A stretch of DNA of 15,189 nt. It comes from Pseudomonadota bacterium (GTDB taxonomy: Bacteria > Pseudomonadota > Alphaproteobacteria > Rhizobiales > Hyphomicrobiaceae). The notes beneath the pieces are model-generated. The model was not told the origin of the DNA and did no database searches. It saw nothing but the letters and a program-made list of their open reading frames with translations. Where the stretch lies: assembly GCA_023430845.1 (NCBI GenBank), contig JAEYYJ010000296.1, positions 1-15,189 of the forward strand, given 5' to 3'. This document shows positions 7,652 to 13,875 of this stretch, one piece after another. The position numbers and the translations under genes are program-made. Every line of letters starts with the position of its first letter. Position 1 is the stretch's first letter.

Positions 7652-7680
7652 AGTATCGCAGAAAGCCCCCCTCGCAGCAA
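7652..7680 (-). promoter_or_regulatory. Candidate promoter of the tatABC operon
   Basis: Minus-strand TTGCTG (7680-7675), exactly 17 bp, then GATACT (7657-7652), placed between the ctrA terminator and tatA. The predicted transcript start near 7645 gives a leader of about 50 nt containing the AAGGAG ribosome site. Element matches are moderate (3 of 6 and 4 of 6). Confidence 0.4.
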
Positions 7681-7703
7681 GGCGGGCCACATGAAAAGAC
7701 GGC

Positions 7704-7731
7704 AAGCAAAAGGGCGCCACTCGGGCGCCCT
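7704..7731 (-). terminator. Rho-independent terminator of ctrA
   Basis: On the minus strand AGGGCGCC (7731-7724), a 5-nt loop and GGCGCCCT (7718-7711) form a perfect 8-bp stem. It is followed by TTTT overlapping the stem base (7711-7708), then GCTT. It lies about 60 nt after the ctrA stop. A second GC hairpin without U-tract (arms 7758-7764 and 7772-7778) lies nearer the stop. Together they should insulate tatABC from ctrA transcription. Confidence 0.75.
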
Positions 7732-7788
7732 CAACGCTAGGGCTCAGGTAGGACCGGCGGCGGGTTGGCGCCCCGCCGATCCGCGACC

Positions 7789-8487
7789 TCAGGCCGCTGC
7801 CGTCTTGCCGTCACCGGGCTCGCGCAGCACATAGCCGCGTCCCCAGACGGTTTCGATGTAGTGCTTACCGCCCGTCGCCGTCTGCAGCTTCTTGCGTAGC
7901 TTGCAGATGAAAACGTCGATGATCTTGAGTTCCGGCTCGTCCATGCCGCCGTAGAGATGATTGAGGAACATCTCCTTCGTGAGCGTCGTCCCCTTGCGGA
8001 GGGAGAGCAGCTCCAGCATCTGATATTCCTTACCCGTCAGATGCACGCGCTGACCGTTAACCTCGACCGTCTTGGTGTCGAGATTGACGCGAAGCTCGCC
8101 CGTCTCGATGACGGACTGGGCGTGCCCTTTGGAGCGGCGCACGATGGCCTGGATACGGGCGATCAGCTCGTTCTTGTGGAACGGCTTGGTCATGTAGTCA
8201 TCGGCGCCGAAGCCGAGGCCCCGCACTTTGTCGTCGATGCCTGCCAGACCGGAAAGGATCAGGATCGGCGTCTGGACCTTGCTGACGCGGAGGGTCTTGA
8301 GGACCTCATATCCGCTCATGTCCGGCAAGTTGATATCGAGCAAAATAATATCGTAGTCGTAAATCTTGCCGAGATCGACGCCTTCTTCACCAGTACTGCT
8401 CGTGTAAACGTTGAAGCCTTCCGACTGCAGCATCAGCTCGATGCTTTGAGCCGTGGCGCTGTCATCCTCTATGAGAAGGACTCGCAT
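7789..8487 (-). CDS. ctrA: CtrA, master cell-cycle response regulator
   Basis: This 232-residue OmpR/PhoB-type response regulator is the alphaproteobacterial master regulator of division, flagellar and other developmental genes; in Caulobacter it also silences the replication origin. It has a receiver (1-118) with the acidic pair E7/D8/D9, phospho-acceptor D51 in [15 protein letters not shown] and K101 in [11 protein letters not shown], then a winged helix (about 125-225) with [26 protein letters not shown] and VWGRGYVL. D51 falls at the canonical CtrA position. The C-terminus ends in Ala-Ala, matching the ClpXP degradation tag of Caulobacter CtrA. AGAGAGG lies 5 nt before the ATG. Its 5' region carries a candidate CtrA box and a perfect palindrome, suggesting autoregulation. 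It is divergent from fliJ. Confidence 0.97.
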   Translation of the reverse strand: MRVLLIEDDSATAQSIELMLQSEGFNVYTSSTGEEGVDLGKIYDYDIILLDINLPDMSGYEVLKTLRVSKVQTPILILSGLAGIDDKVRGLGFGADDYMTKPFHKNELIARIQAIVRRSKGHAQSVIETGELRVNLDTKTVEVNGQRVHLTGKEYQMLELLSLRKGTTLTKEMFLNHLYGGMDEPELKIIDVFICKLRKKLQTATGGKHYIETVWGRGYVLREPGDGKTAAA

Positions 8488-8557
8488 GCCAACCTCTCTT
8501 CCATGACCCGTCTTCGGATCCGCTGCCCCAATTGTGAAGAGTACGCTATTGCACTCA

Positions 8558-8574
8558 GCAAGTTCATAACTTGC
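8558..8574. repeat. Perfect 17-bp palindrome in the ctrA leader
   Basis: GCAAGTT (8558-8564), centre CAT, AACTTGC (8568-8574): a perfect inverted repeat with 7-bp arms, 71 bp upstream of the ctrA ATG and 17 bp downstream of the candidate CtrA box. Its short centre and AT core look more like a dimeric repressor operator than an RNA hairpin. It would overlap the expected -10 region of a promoter driven from that box. Confidence 0.5.
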
Positions 8575-8591
8575 ACATTACTTTCGAGAGG

Positions 8592-8605
8592 TTAACAAAA
8601 CCTAA
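8592..8605 (-). promoter_or_regulatory. Candidate CtrA box upstream of ctrA
   Basis: Minus strand TTAGGTTTTGTTAA, continuing CC: TTAG-N6-TTAACC, one mismatch and one base short of the TTAA-N7-TTAAC consensus. It lies 105-118 bp upstream of the ctrA start. CtrA autoregulation through such a site is established in Caulobacter. The N6 spacing is shared with the distal sciP site in this window. Confidence 0.45.
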
Positions 8606-8711
8606 TGGTCGATTACATGAATGCTAATTCTGGGACGCCGACCCTAGTTGCCATGACAACCTCGTGTCGCAAAAGCGACGGCAGCTGCCAATAGGGAACG
8701 AGACCCAGTAG

Positions 8712-8771
8712 TGCCAAGTATCCGCGCACGTCAATACATAGTGCGGTAGGCCATCCTAGCCGTACTTGGCA
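8712..8771. other. Potential three-way-junction structure upstream of ctrA
   Basis: TGCCAAGTA (8712-8720) is perfectly complementary to TACTTGGCA (8763-8771). Inside lie a CGCAC/GTGCG hairpin (8725-8729 and 8741-8745) and TAGG-CCAT-CCTA (8747-8758). Folded, this gives a closing stem with two internal hairpins, as in many small structured RNAs. Strand and transcription are unknown, and the alternative pairing CTGCCAA (8685-8691) with TTGGCAG (8767-8773) is also possible. Confidence 0.3.
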
Positions 8772-9216
8772 GTTCAGAGATTTCGCTAGATCGCGAACCT
8801 CACGCCGACCATGCAGATCACCCAAGCTGTTGCCGTGACTTGTTTGACTGCATGCAACCCCCTAGATTGGTTAGTACATGATTTGCACAGGTTGCTGAAG
8901 GGTACAGTGCTCGCTCTGTGATCGAAAATGGCACGCTAAAGTGTGATCCGATTCAGGCGTTGCGAAACGGCAACTTAATGCGTTCGTCTGATACTGGTCC
9001 TGCGCCGGCAACCATGAGGCCGCATCGCGGGGGTATCGGAATCTCGGACGTAGAGCTGAGATCTGTGCGCTGCTGTCAGATGCGTGTAATGTGTGCTCGG
9101 AGCATATGGAGTGTATGAGCTTGGCCGCCGTGCGGTGCGGGCTGGGCGTTAAGCGTGCATCGACGGCGTGTCGCGGATCGCGGCTGGCCGAATGCTCGTA
9201 GTAGGGGGTAACGGTC

Positions 9217-9597
9217 ATGAAATCTCGTGACAGTGCGCTGAAACTGAAGCGCTTCGAGGCTGACGAGAAGCGTCGGAAGGTTGCGGACCTCGAGTCCATG
9301 ATCCACGAGTTCGAGCAGATGGCCGTGGATCTCGAGCGCCAGATCACGAGCGAGGAAGAGCGCACCGGTATTCGCAACGAGGCGCACTTCGCCTATTCGA
9401 CATTCGCCCGCGCAGCCGCACAGCGACGCGACAACCTCCGCGCTTCGGTCGCTGATCTGCGCGAGAAGCTGGAGCAGGCGGTCGCCGTCCGTGATGAAGC
9501 CGTTGCCGAGCTCGAGGTCGCCGCCACAGCCGACGAACGCACCGGTGATCGTTCGCGTCGCGCCGACCGCGATGTCGGCGACGCACGCATGAGCTGA
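9217..9597 (+). CDS. fliJ: Flagellar export protein FliJ
   Basis: This 126-residue, highly charged and almost wholly alpha-helical protein has the heptad character of FliJ. FliJ is the soluble stalk of the flagellar type III export ATPase FliI and escorts chaperones to the export gate. The stretches KLKRFEADEKRRKVADLE, FEQMAVDLERQI and FARAAAQRRDNLRASVADL match my recollection of the alphaproteobacterial FliJ group found beside ctrA. The C-terminus is slightly short and ends in an Arg/Asp-rich tail. AGGGGG lies about 8 nt before the ATG. fliI, which normally precedes fliJ, is not present here; the upstream 600 bp is non-coding. The gene converges on the proline iminopeptidase gene with a 32-bp gap. 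Confidence 0.8.
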   Translation: MKSRDSALKLKRFEADEKRRKVADLESMIHEFEQMAVDLERQITSEEERTGIRNEAHFAYSTFARAAAQRRDNLRASVADLREKLEQAVAVRDEAVAELEVAATADERTGDRSRRADRDVGDARMS

Positions 9598-9624
9598 ATG
9601 CTCGATCGCGCCGACAGTAAATCT

Positions 9625-9644
9625 TTCAGCTAGAGCTTGCTGAA
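9625..9644. terminator. Hairpin between convergent fliJ and pip
   Basis: TTCAGC (9625-9630) pairs with GCTGAA (9639-9644) around an 8-nt loop that includes the stop codon of the peptidase gene. The stem is short and no U-tract follows on either strand, so it is only a possible weak bidirectional terminator. Confidence 0.2.
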
Positions 9645-10592
9645 CGCTCGCGTTGCCGCAACCAGCTCGTGCACGATGCCGGGCTCGGTCATGGCATGTC
9701 CGGCGTCCGGCACGATGTGCAGCGTCGAGCCGGGCCATGCCTTGTGCAGCTCGACAGCGCTACGCGCCGGCGTGACCACGTCATACCGCCCCTGGATGAT
9801 GGCTCCCGGAATACCGCCGAGGCGATGCGCATCGCGCAACAACTGGCCGTCGACTTCGAGAAAACCGTGATTTGTGAAGTAGTGGCATTCGATCCGAGCG
9901 AAGGCCAGCGCATACGAGTCCGACGCGAAGGCACGCAGGCGCATGGGGTCGGGGCGCAGTGCCATGGTCGAGGCTTCCCAGATGCACCACGCACGCGCCG
10001 CTTCGATCTGGATGCGCGGGTCGGCGTGCGTCAGGCGCCGATGATAGGCAGGTATGGGATCGTTCCGCTCGTCAGCCGGCAGTATCGAAAGAAAGGCCTC
10101 ATAAGCCTCGGGAAACAGCCAGCTGCAGCCATCCTCGTAGAACCAGCGGATCTCTGCCTCCCGCAGGAGAAACACGCCGCGGAGAACGAGTTCGCGCAGG
10201 CGCTCGGGATAGCGTTCGGCATAGGCAATGGCGAGCGTCGCGCCCCACGAGCCGCCCATAAGCTGCCAACGCTCGACCGCCAAATGCCGGCGAAGCTGCT
10301 CCATATCATCGAGGAGATGCGGCGTGGTGTTGTCCTCGAGGCTCGCGTTGGGCGTCGAGCGTCCACAACCGCGCTGATCGAAAAGGATTATCCGGTAGCG
10401 CGACGGATCGTGATAGCGGCGCATGGTCGGATTGCTGCCGCCGCCCGGTCCCCCGTGCACGACCAGGACGGGTTTGCCGTCGCGATTACCGCACTCCTCG
10501 AAATAGATCTCGTGACCGCTGCCGACCTGGAGGCGGCCGGTGCGATACGGCTCGATCGGGGAATAGAGGCCGAATTGCTCGCGTGCAGACAT
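9630..10592 (-). CDS. pip: Proline iminopeptidase (alpha/beta hydrolase)
   Basis: This 320-residue cytoplasmic serine peptidase of family S33 removes N-terminal proline from peptides. It shows the HGGPGGG oxyanion motif (46-52), FDQRGCGRSTP (71-81), nucleophile S115 in GGSWGATLA, D271 in QGRYDVVTP and H299 in DAGHAM, plus the GVFLLRE and WCIWE signatures of bacterial Pip in the cap. The length is typical. I chose the ATG at 10592 because GGGAG lies 5 nt upstream and MSAREQFGLYSPIEPY fits the family start; an in-frame GTG at 10619 would add nine residues without support. The symporter gene is upstream on the same strand with a 122-bp gap that contains TTGACA but no good -10. Confidence 0.95.
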   Translation of the reverse strand: MSAREQFGLYSPIEPYRTGRLQVGSGHEIYFEECGNRDGKPVLVVHGGPGGGSNPTMRRYHDPSRYRIILFDQRGCGRSTPNASLEDNTTPHLLDDMEQLRRHLAVERWQLMGGSWGATLAIAYAERYPERLRELVLRGVFLLREAEIRWFYEDGCSWLFPEAYEAFLSILPADERNDPIPAYHRRLTHADPRIQIEAARAWCIWEASTMALRPDPMRLRAFASDSYALAFARIECHYFTNHGFLEVDGQLLRDAHRLGGIPGAIIQGRYDVVTPARSAVELHKAWPGSTLHIVPDAGHAMTEPGIVHELVAATRAFSKL

Positions 10593-10685
10593 TCCTACTC
10601 CCTGGCGCCGCCCATGCACGACCCGGCGGAATGTATCATCTTCTCAGTGCGGGCCCAGCGCTAGCGGACGATCTGCTGTCAACTG

Positions 10686-10735
10686 TTAGTTGCCGGCTTG
10701 TCGCCGCGCTTGCTTTAGTTGCCGGCTTGACGCCG
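10686..10735. repeat. Tandem repeat spanning the symporter stop codon
   Basis: TTAGTTGCCGGCTTG occurs at 10686-10700 and again at 10715-10729, a 29-bp period. The match extends six more bases with one mismatch. The second copy contains the symporter stop codon (10715-10717), so the last codons and stop of the gene have been duplicated into the 3' flank. GCCGGC at 10721-10726 and 10732-10737 also forms a small hairpin in the last codons. Confidence 0.7.
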
Positions 10736-12556
10736 GCGGGCCATCAGCACCTGGCGCACCTCGCGATCATAGAGCGTATCACCGCCCGGTACGCGCAAAT
10801 CCCGCACCAGCTCGAGCACATGGCGGCCCGGCGGCGGCGTGAGGTAGCTCCCGACGCCCACAGCGATGATCGCAATTGGCGCGCCGATCGCTGCCGCCAT
10901 AGGCCCGGCCAGTCCTATTTCCGCGAGGTCGCCGCTCAGGATCCCGACGACGGCGGCACCGAAACCGGCAAGAAGGCCCGCAATAGCCCCCCAGCCATTG
11001 CACCGCTTCCACCAGATCGACATCAGCAGCACGGGAAAGAGCGTCGAGCCGCTGAGCGCAAGCGACCACATGAGAAGTTCCAGCGGGTCTCCGGGCGTCA
11101 CGAGAGCGACCCAGGCCCCAAAGAAAGTGAGCCCCACGAACGCCAGCCGGAGCATGGTCCGGCGCACGCCATCGGCGACGACCTCGCTGTGCGGTCCATT
11201 GACGATGTCCTCGGCGAGGATCGTGCCGAGCGTAGCAATCCCGGCCGCCGCCGCGGCCAGCGCCGCCCCGAGAATTCCCGCGATGATCGTGTAGACGAGG
11301 GCGACCGGCACATCGTTTGCCGTCGCAAGCACGACGAGCGCCGCGTCCCGCTTGATTGCAAAGCTCGACAGAGTCAGACGCGCCGTCCCCGTATCGATCG
11401 ACGCCCACTCACGAGCAACCAAGGTCGAGAGCCATTGCGGAAGCTGCCCCGCCGGCAGCCCCGCGATGTCCGTCATGGCGATCTCGCGCAGGAAAACGCC
11501 GACCGCCGACATGGTCAGGAAGATCAGCCCCACAATGCAGATCGCCCAGGCTACGGACTTTCGCGTTGCATAAACGCCGGGTGTCGCCGCAATGCGCGAG
11601 ATGAACGTCGGCTGGCCTGCAACGCCGGCCATGACCGCCAGCACAGACAGCAGGAAGGCACCCTGTCCGATGCTCCCGAAGGGCGTCGCAAATCGGCGCG
11701 TCGCGGCCTCGAACCCAGGCCCTGGCAGATCGAAGGCGAAAGCATCCGCAAACACGTTGGGAATGTTCTGGAGGACCTCGGCGCGCAGAAGCGCGCGCGT
11801 AATGCGTCCATGACTGAGCTGCGGCACGGGCAAATGCGACATCAGGATCGCGATGATCATGACCGGTATCAGCACGACGAGCAGCATCACAATGGCCTGC
11901 GCCGCGCTGGTCCAGCTCAACGACCGCAGCCCGCCGCTTACGAGCACAAGTGTCAGCAGGAGCGAAAGCGCGATGGTCAATGCAAGTGGCGAGAGCTCCG
12001 TGAGCCAGCTTCCGGCCATCAGGGCGACTTTGATCTCAGCGACGATCAGCAGCAGCAAGGGCACGCTCGCGATTGCCGCGGCGACGATGCGCAGCGTGGG
12101 GCTCGCAAAGCGCAAACCCAGATAGGCCGGCACCGAATAGGCGCCGAACTTGCGAATATAAGGCGCGATGAGAATGGCGAAGACGACGAGCCCCGTGGTC
12201 ATACCGACGGTCAGGAAGAGCGCGTCGAAGCCCATGAGATAGAAGAGGCCCGGCAGCGCTGCCAGCGTCGTGCCGCCGAGCAGTGTCACCGAGAGTGCGA
12301 GACCGGTGAAGACGGCGGGCACGCGCCGGCCGGCAAAAAGAAGATCGGAGACGGCATTCGAATGTGTCGCGAGCGCCAGCCCGCCCATGAGCATGACGAG
12401 ACCGCCCGCAACGAGCGCGCGCAACAATTGATCTTCGATGCCAAGCTGCTCGAGCATGAGCGCCATCAGCACGATACCGACGAGCAGGCTCGCGAAGATG
12501 CCGAAGTAGACACCGAGCAGTGGATTGACGAGATGGCGGCTTGGCGTCAGGGACAT
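10715..12556 (-). CDS. Sodium:solute symporter family (SSS) transporter, large subunit
   Basis: This 613-residue inner-membrane protein has about 13 hydrophobic segments. SSS hallmarks are DLLFAGRRVPA before helix 1 (71-81), ALPGLFYLMGFDAL (100-113), IAPYIRKFGAYSVPAYLGLRF (the 'R..g.yS.peyL..Rf' motif, about 130-150) and SGGLRSLSWTSAAQAIVM (207-224). It is closest in my recollection to the VC_2705/ActP-like carboxylate symporters, which pair with a DUF4212 small subunit; that gene lies just upstream with an 84-bp gap. Oddly, the helix-8 segment that reads S-T-A-D or S-T-L-S in relatives reads A-A-A-A here (434-437), and the helix-1 Ser is Gly94. The start is the ATG at 12556, with a poor ribosome site. 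The substrate is unproven; a short-chain organic acid is likely from context. Confidence 0.9.
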   Translation of the reverse strand: MSLTPSRHLVNPLLGVYFGIFASLLVGIVLMALMLEQLGIEDQLLRALVAGGLVMLMGGLALATHSNAVSDLLFAGRRVPAVFTGLALSVTLLGGTTLAALPGLFYLMGFDALFLTVGMTTGLVVFAILIAPYIRKFGAYSVPAYLGLRFASPTLRIVAAAIASVPLLLLIVAEIKVALMAGSWLTELSPLALTIALSLLLTLVLVSGGLRSLSWTSAAQAIVMLLVVLIPVMIIAILMSHLPVPQLSHGRITRALLRAEVLQNIPNVFADAFAFDLPGPGFEAATRRFATPFGSIGQGAFLLSVLAVMAGVAGQPTFISRIAATPGVYATRKSVAWAICIVGLIFLTMSAVGVFLREIAMTDIAGLPAGQLPQWLSTLVAREWASIDTGTARLTLSSFAIKRDAALVVLATANDVPVALVYTIIAGILGAALAAAAAGIATLGTILAEDIVNGPHSEVVADGVRRTMLRLAFVGLTFFGAWVALVTPGDPLELLMWSLALSGSTLFPVLLMSIWWKRCNGWGAIAGLLAGFGAAVVGILSGDLAEIGLAGPMAAAIGAPIAIIAVGVGSYLTPPPGRHVLELVRDLRVPGGDTLYDREVRQVLMARRRQAGN

Positions 12557-12640
12557 CGGCGATCCGGATCAGCTCTCGTCGGCGGCGCACTTGACCGCAA
12601 CGGCCATGCCTCTACGCGAAACGAACAAGCTCCCTCGCAG

Positions 12641-12901
12641 TCAGCCGTCTTCATGAGCGCCGTGCCAGCGATCGACGACGTCCTGACGATTGGCGAAGGA
12701 GGCGACTGTAATCAGTGCAAGGACACCCACCCCGTGGGCAAGCAGGAAATATCCCCAAGGAAACCCGATGACTCGGTTCTCGTTGAGCTGCTCGGCATAA
12801 AACGGGAGCACGAGCACGACAAGAATGAACGGCAGCAGACTGGCCATCATCTGCCATTTCGTATGCCGCCAGTAGGGTCGCCGCTCCTTGCGCTCGATCA
12901 T
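12641..12901 (-). CDS. DUF4212 symporter small subunit
   Basis: This 86-residue protein has two transmembrane helices (about 18-37 and 46-70), a basic N-terminus and a short polar C-terminus. The pattern YWRHTKWQMMASLLPFILV...GFPWGYFLLAHG is that of DUF4212, annotated as the putative small subunit of sodium/solute symporters and almost always placed directly before a VC_2705-type SSS gene, as here. AAGGAG lies 8 nt before the ATG. It is the first gene of the symporter operon and diverges from the response regulator gene at 13204, with 302 bp between them. Its biochemical role is not established. Confidence 0.9.
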   Translation of the reverse strand: MIERKERRPYWRHTKWQMMASLLPFILVVLVLPFYAEQLNENRVIGFPWGYFLLAHGVGVLALITVASFANRQDVVDRWHGAHEDG

Positions 12902-13203
12902 GCGCCGTTCTCCTTCCGATAGGCCGGCTCCTGGCCATAGGCTGAATGCCGAACCGCCGGGTTGCAGGGGCTCGCTGGCGAGAGATGTCCCGCCATTGTG
13001 GTAAGCGTACGGCCGTCAGGTTGCACAGGCGAACATGCACCCCGTCCAACAGAACCGCGATCGCTCGCCTGAGCCCGCAAATGTTAGCCAAGACAGCGGA
13101 AACGCGCTAGTTCTTGAACCTGCACTTGTTGAAGATGCCGCGGACCTGTTCATGCAAATACTTTCGTCCTGTGTGCACGGGAACCTCGGCGGAGGCGTGG
13201 CTG
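12902..13203. other. Divergent control region, symporter operon / response regulator
   Basis: A 302-bp non-coding gap between divergent genes, and the expected location of both promoters and any binding site for the encoded regulator. I see no convincing -35/-10 pair. A TTGGC-TTTGC arrangement (near 13084-13098, minus) resembles a sigma54 -24/-12 element but its GG-GC spacing is one base short. A small palindrome GTTCTTGAAC lies at 13110-13119. An in-frame ATG at 13114 was not taken as the regulator start. Confidence 0.45.
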
Positions 13204-13857
13204 ATGGCAATTCGGATCATCGTCGTCGATGATCATCCGCTGTTCCGTGGCGCACTTACAGACGCGCTTCACGGCGCGATAGATAACGCGCGCTTCGAGC
13301 AGGCCGCCTCGCTCGCCGACCTCGAAGGCCTGATCGCCGAGCGGACCGATACCGACCTCGTGCTGCTCGATCTTGCCATGCCGGGCGTCCAGGGGCTTTC
13401 AGGCCTGCTGTTGCTCCGCGCCCAGCATCCCGACATTCCCGTCATCGTGGTCTCCGCGCACGACGATCCGACGACGATCCGCAAATGCATGGAGTTCGGC
13501 GCGTCGGGATACGTACCGAAGTCGCTCTCGGTCGAGGATATCCGCGCGGCGGTGGAGACCGTCCTCGGCGGCGGCATCTGGGTGCCCCCCGATATCGACC
13601 TTTCCCGATCTGCCGCGAGCGATGCGGGCGAAGGGGTGGCGCGCCTCTCGACCCTCACGCCGCAGCAGGTACGCGTTCTCATGATGCTCGGACAGGGCCT
13701 GCTGAACAAGCAGATCGCTTTCCAGCTCGGCGTTTCCGAAGCGACGATCAAGGCGCATGTCTCGGCGATCCTGCAGAAGCTCGACGTCGACAGTCGCACG
13801 CAGGCCGTGATTGCCATCAATCGCATCGAAGGCGACTGGCGCAGCACCAAGCCCTGA
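13204..13857 (+). CDS. NarL/FixJ-type response regulator, CrbR/ErdR-like
   Basis: This 217-residue transcription factor has an N-terminal receiver (VVDDHPLFRGAL, phospho-acceptor D56 in LLDLAMPG, Ser84, K106 in GYVPKSLS) and a C-terminal LuxR helix-turn-helix (about 150-208: LTPQQVRVLMMLGQGLLNKQIAFQLGVSEATIKAHVSAIL). The 'GLLNKQIA.QLGVSEATIKAHVSAIL.KL' form is that of CrbR/ErdR/AgmR regulators, which activate acetyl-CoA synthetase and acetate or alcohol catabolic genes. I chose the ATG at 13204 because GGAGG lies 8 nt upstream and the receiver begins immediately (MAIRIIVVDD). An ATG at 13114 would add 30 unrelated residues. The divergent symporter operon is its likely target, and the convergent hybrid kinase (18-bp gap) its likely partner. 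Confidence 0.93.
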   Translation: MAIRIIVVDDHPLFRGALTDALHGAIDNARFEQAASLADLEGLIAERTDTDLVLLDLAMPGVQGLSGLLLLRAQHPDIPVIVVSAHDDPTTIRKCMEFGASGYVPKSLSVEDIRAAVETVLGGGIWVPPDIDLSRSAASDAGEGVARLSTLTPQQVRVLMMLGQGLLNKQIAFQLGVSEATIKAHVSAILQKLDVDSRTQAVIAINRIEGDWRSTKP

Positions 13858-13875
13858 GGCTCGGCGCGTCCGCCC

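Larger units (their letters stand above)
8488..9216. other. Long non-coding region between ctrA and fliJ
   Basis: This 729-bp gap is clearly AT-richer than its neighbours and contains only short frames with random-looking translations (for example 8613-8825 minus and 8871-9377 minus), none resembling FliI, the usual neighbour of FliJ. Features seen: the ctrA leader with a palindrome (8558-8574), a CtrA-box candidate (8592-8605), a GTCGC-AAAA-GCGAC hairpin (8666-8679), the 10-bp palindrome GGCAGCTGCC (8680-8689), a potential three-way-junction structure (8712-8771), and two GANTC methylation sites at 8950-8954 and 9039-9043. No GANTC lies in the 460 bp nearest ctrA. No tRNA was recognised. Confidence 0.6.

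Noticed and set aside
8613..8825. 70-codon minus-strand frame upstream of ctrA
   Set aside because: No Shine-Dalgarno, no similarity that I recognise, and it overlaps the inverted-repeat structures; treated as non-coding.
8871..9377. 168-codon minus-strand frame overlapping fliJ and the non-coding gap
   Set aside because: Overlaps the well-supported FliJ frame, has no ribosome site or recognisable family, and its Ser/Arg/His-rich composition looks random.
10583..12922. 779-codon open frame on the plus strand opposite the symporter genes
   Set aside because: The product is a low-complexity run of R, D, E, H and Q without any fold signature; it mirrors hydrophobic codons of the symporter on the other strand.
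13084..13100. Sigma54-like -24/-12 element between the symporter and regulator genes
   Set aside because: The GG to GC spacing is 9 instead of 10, which normally abolishes RpoN recognition, and the -24 box lacks the CACG part.
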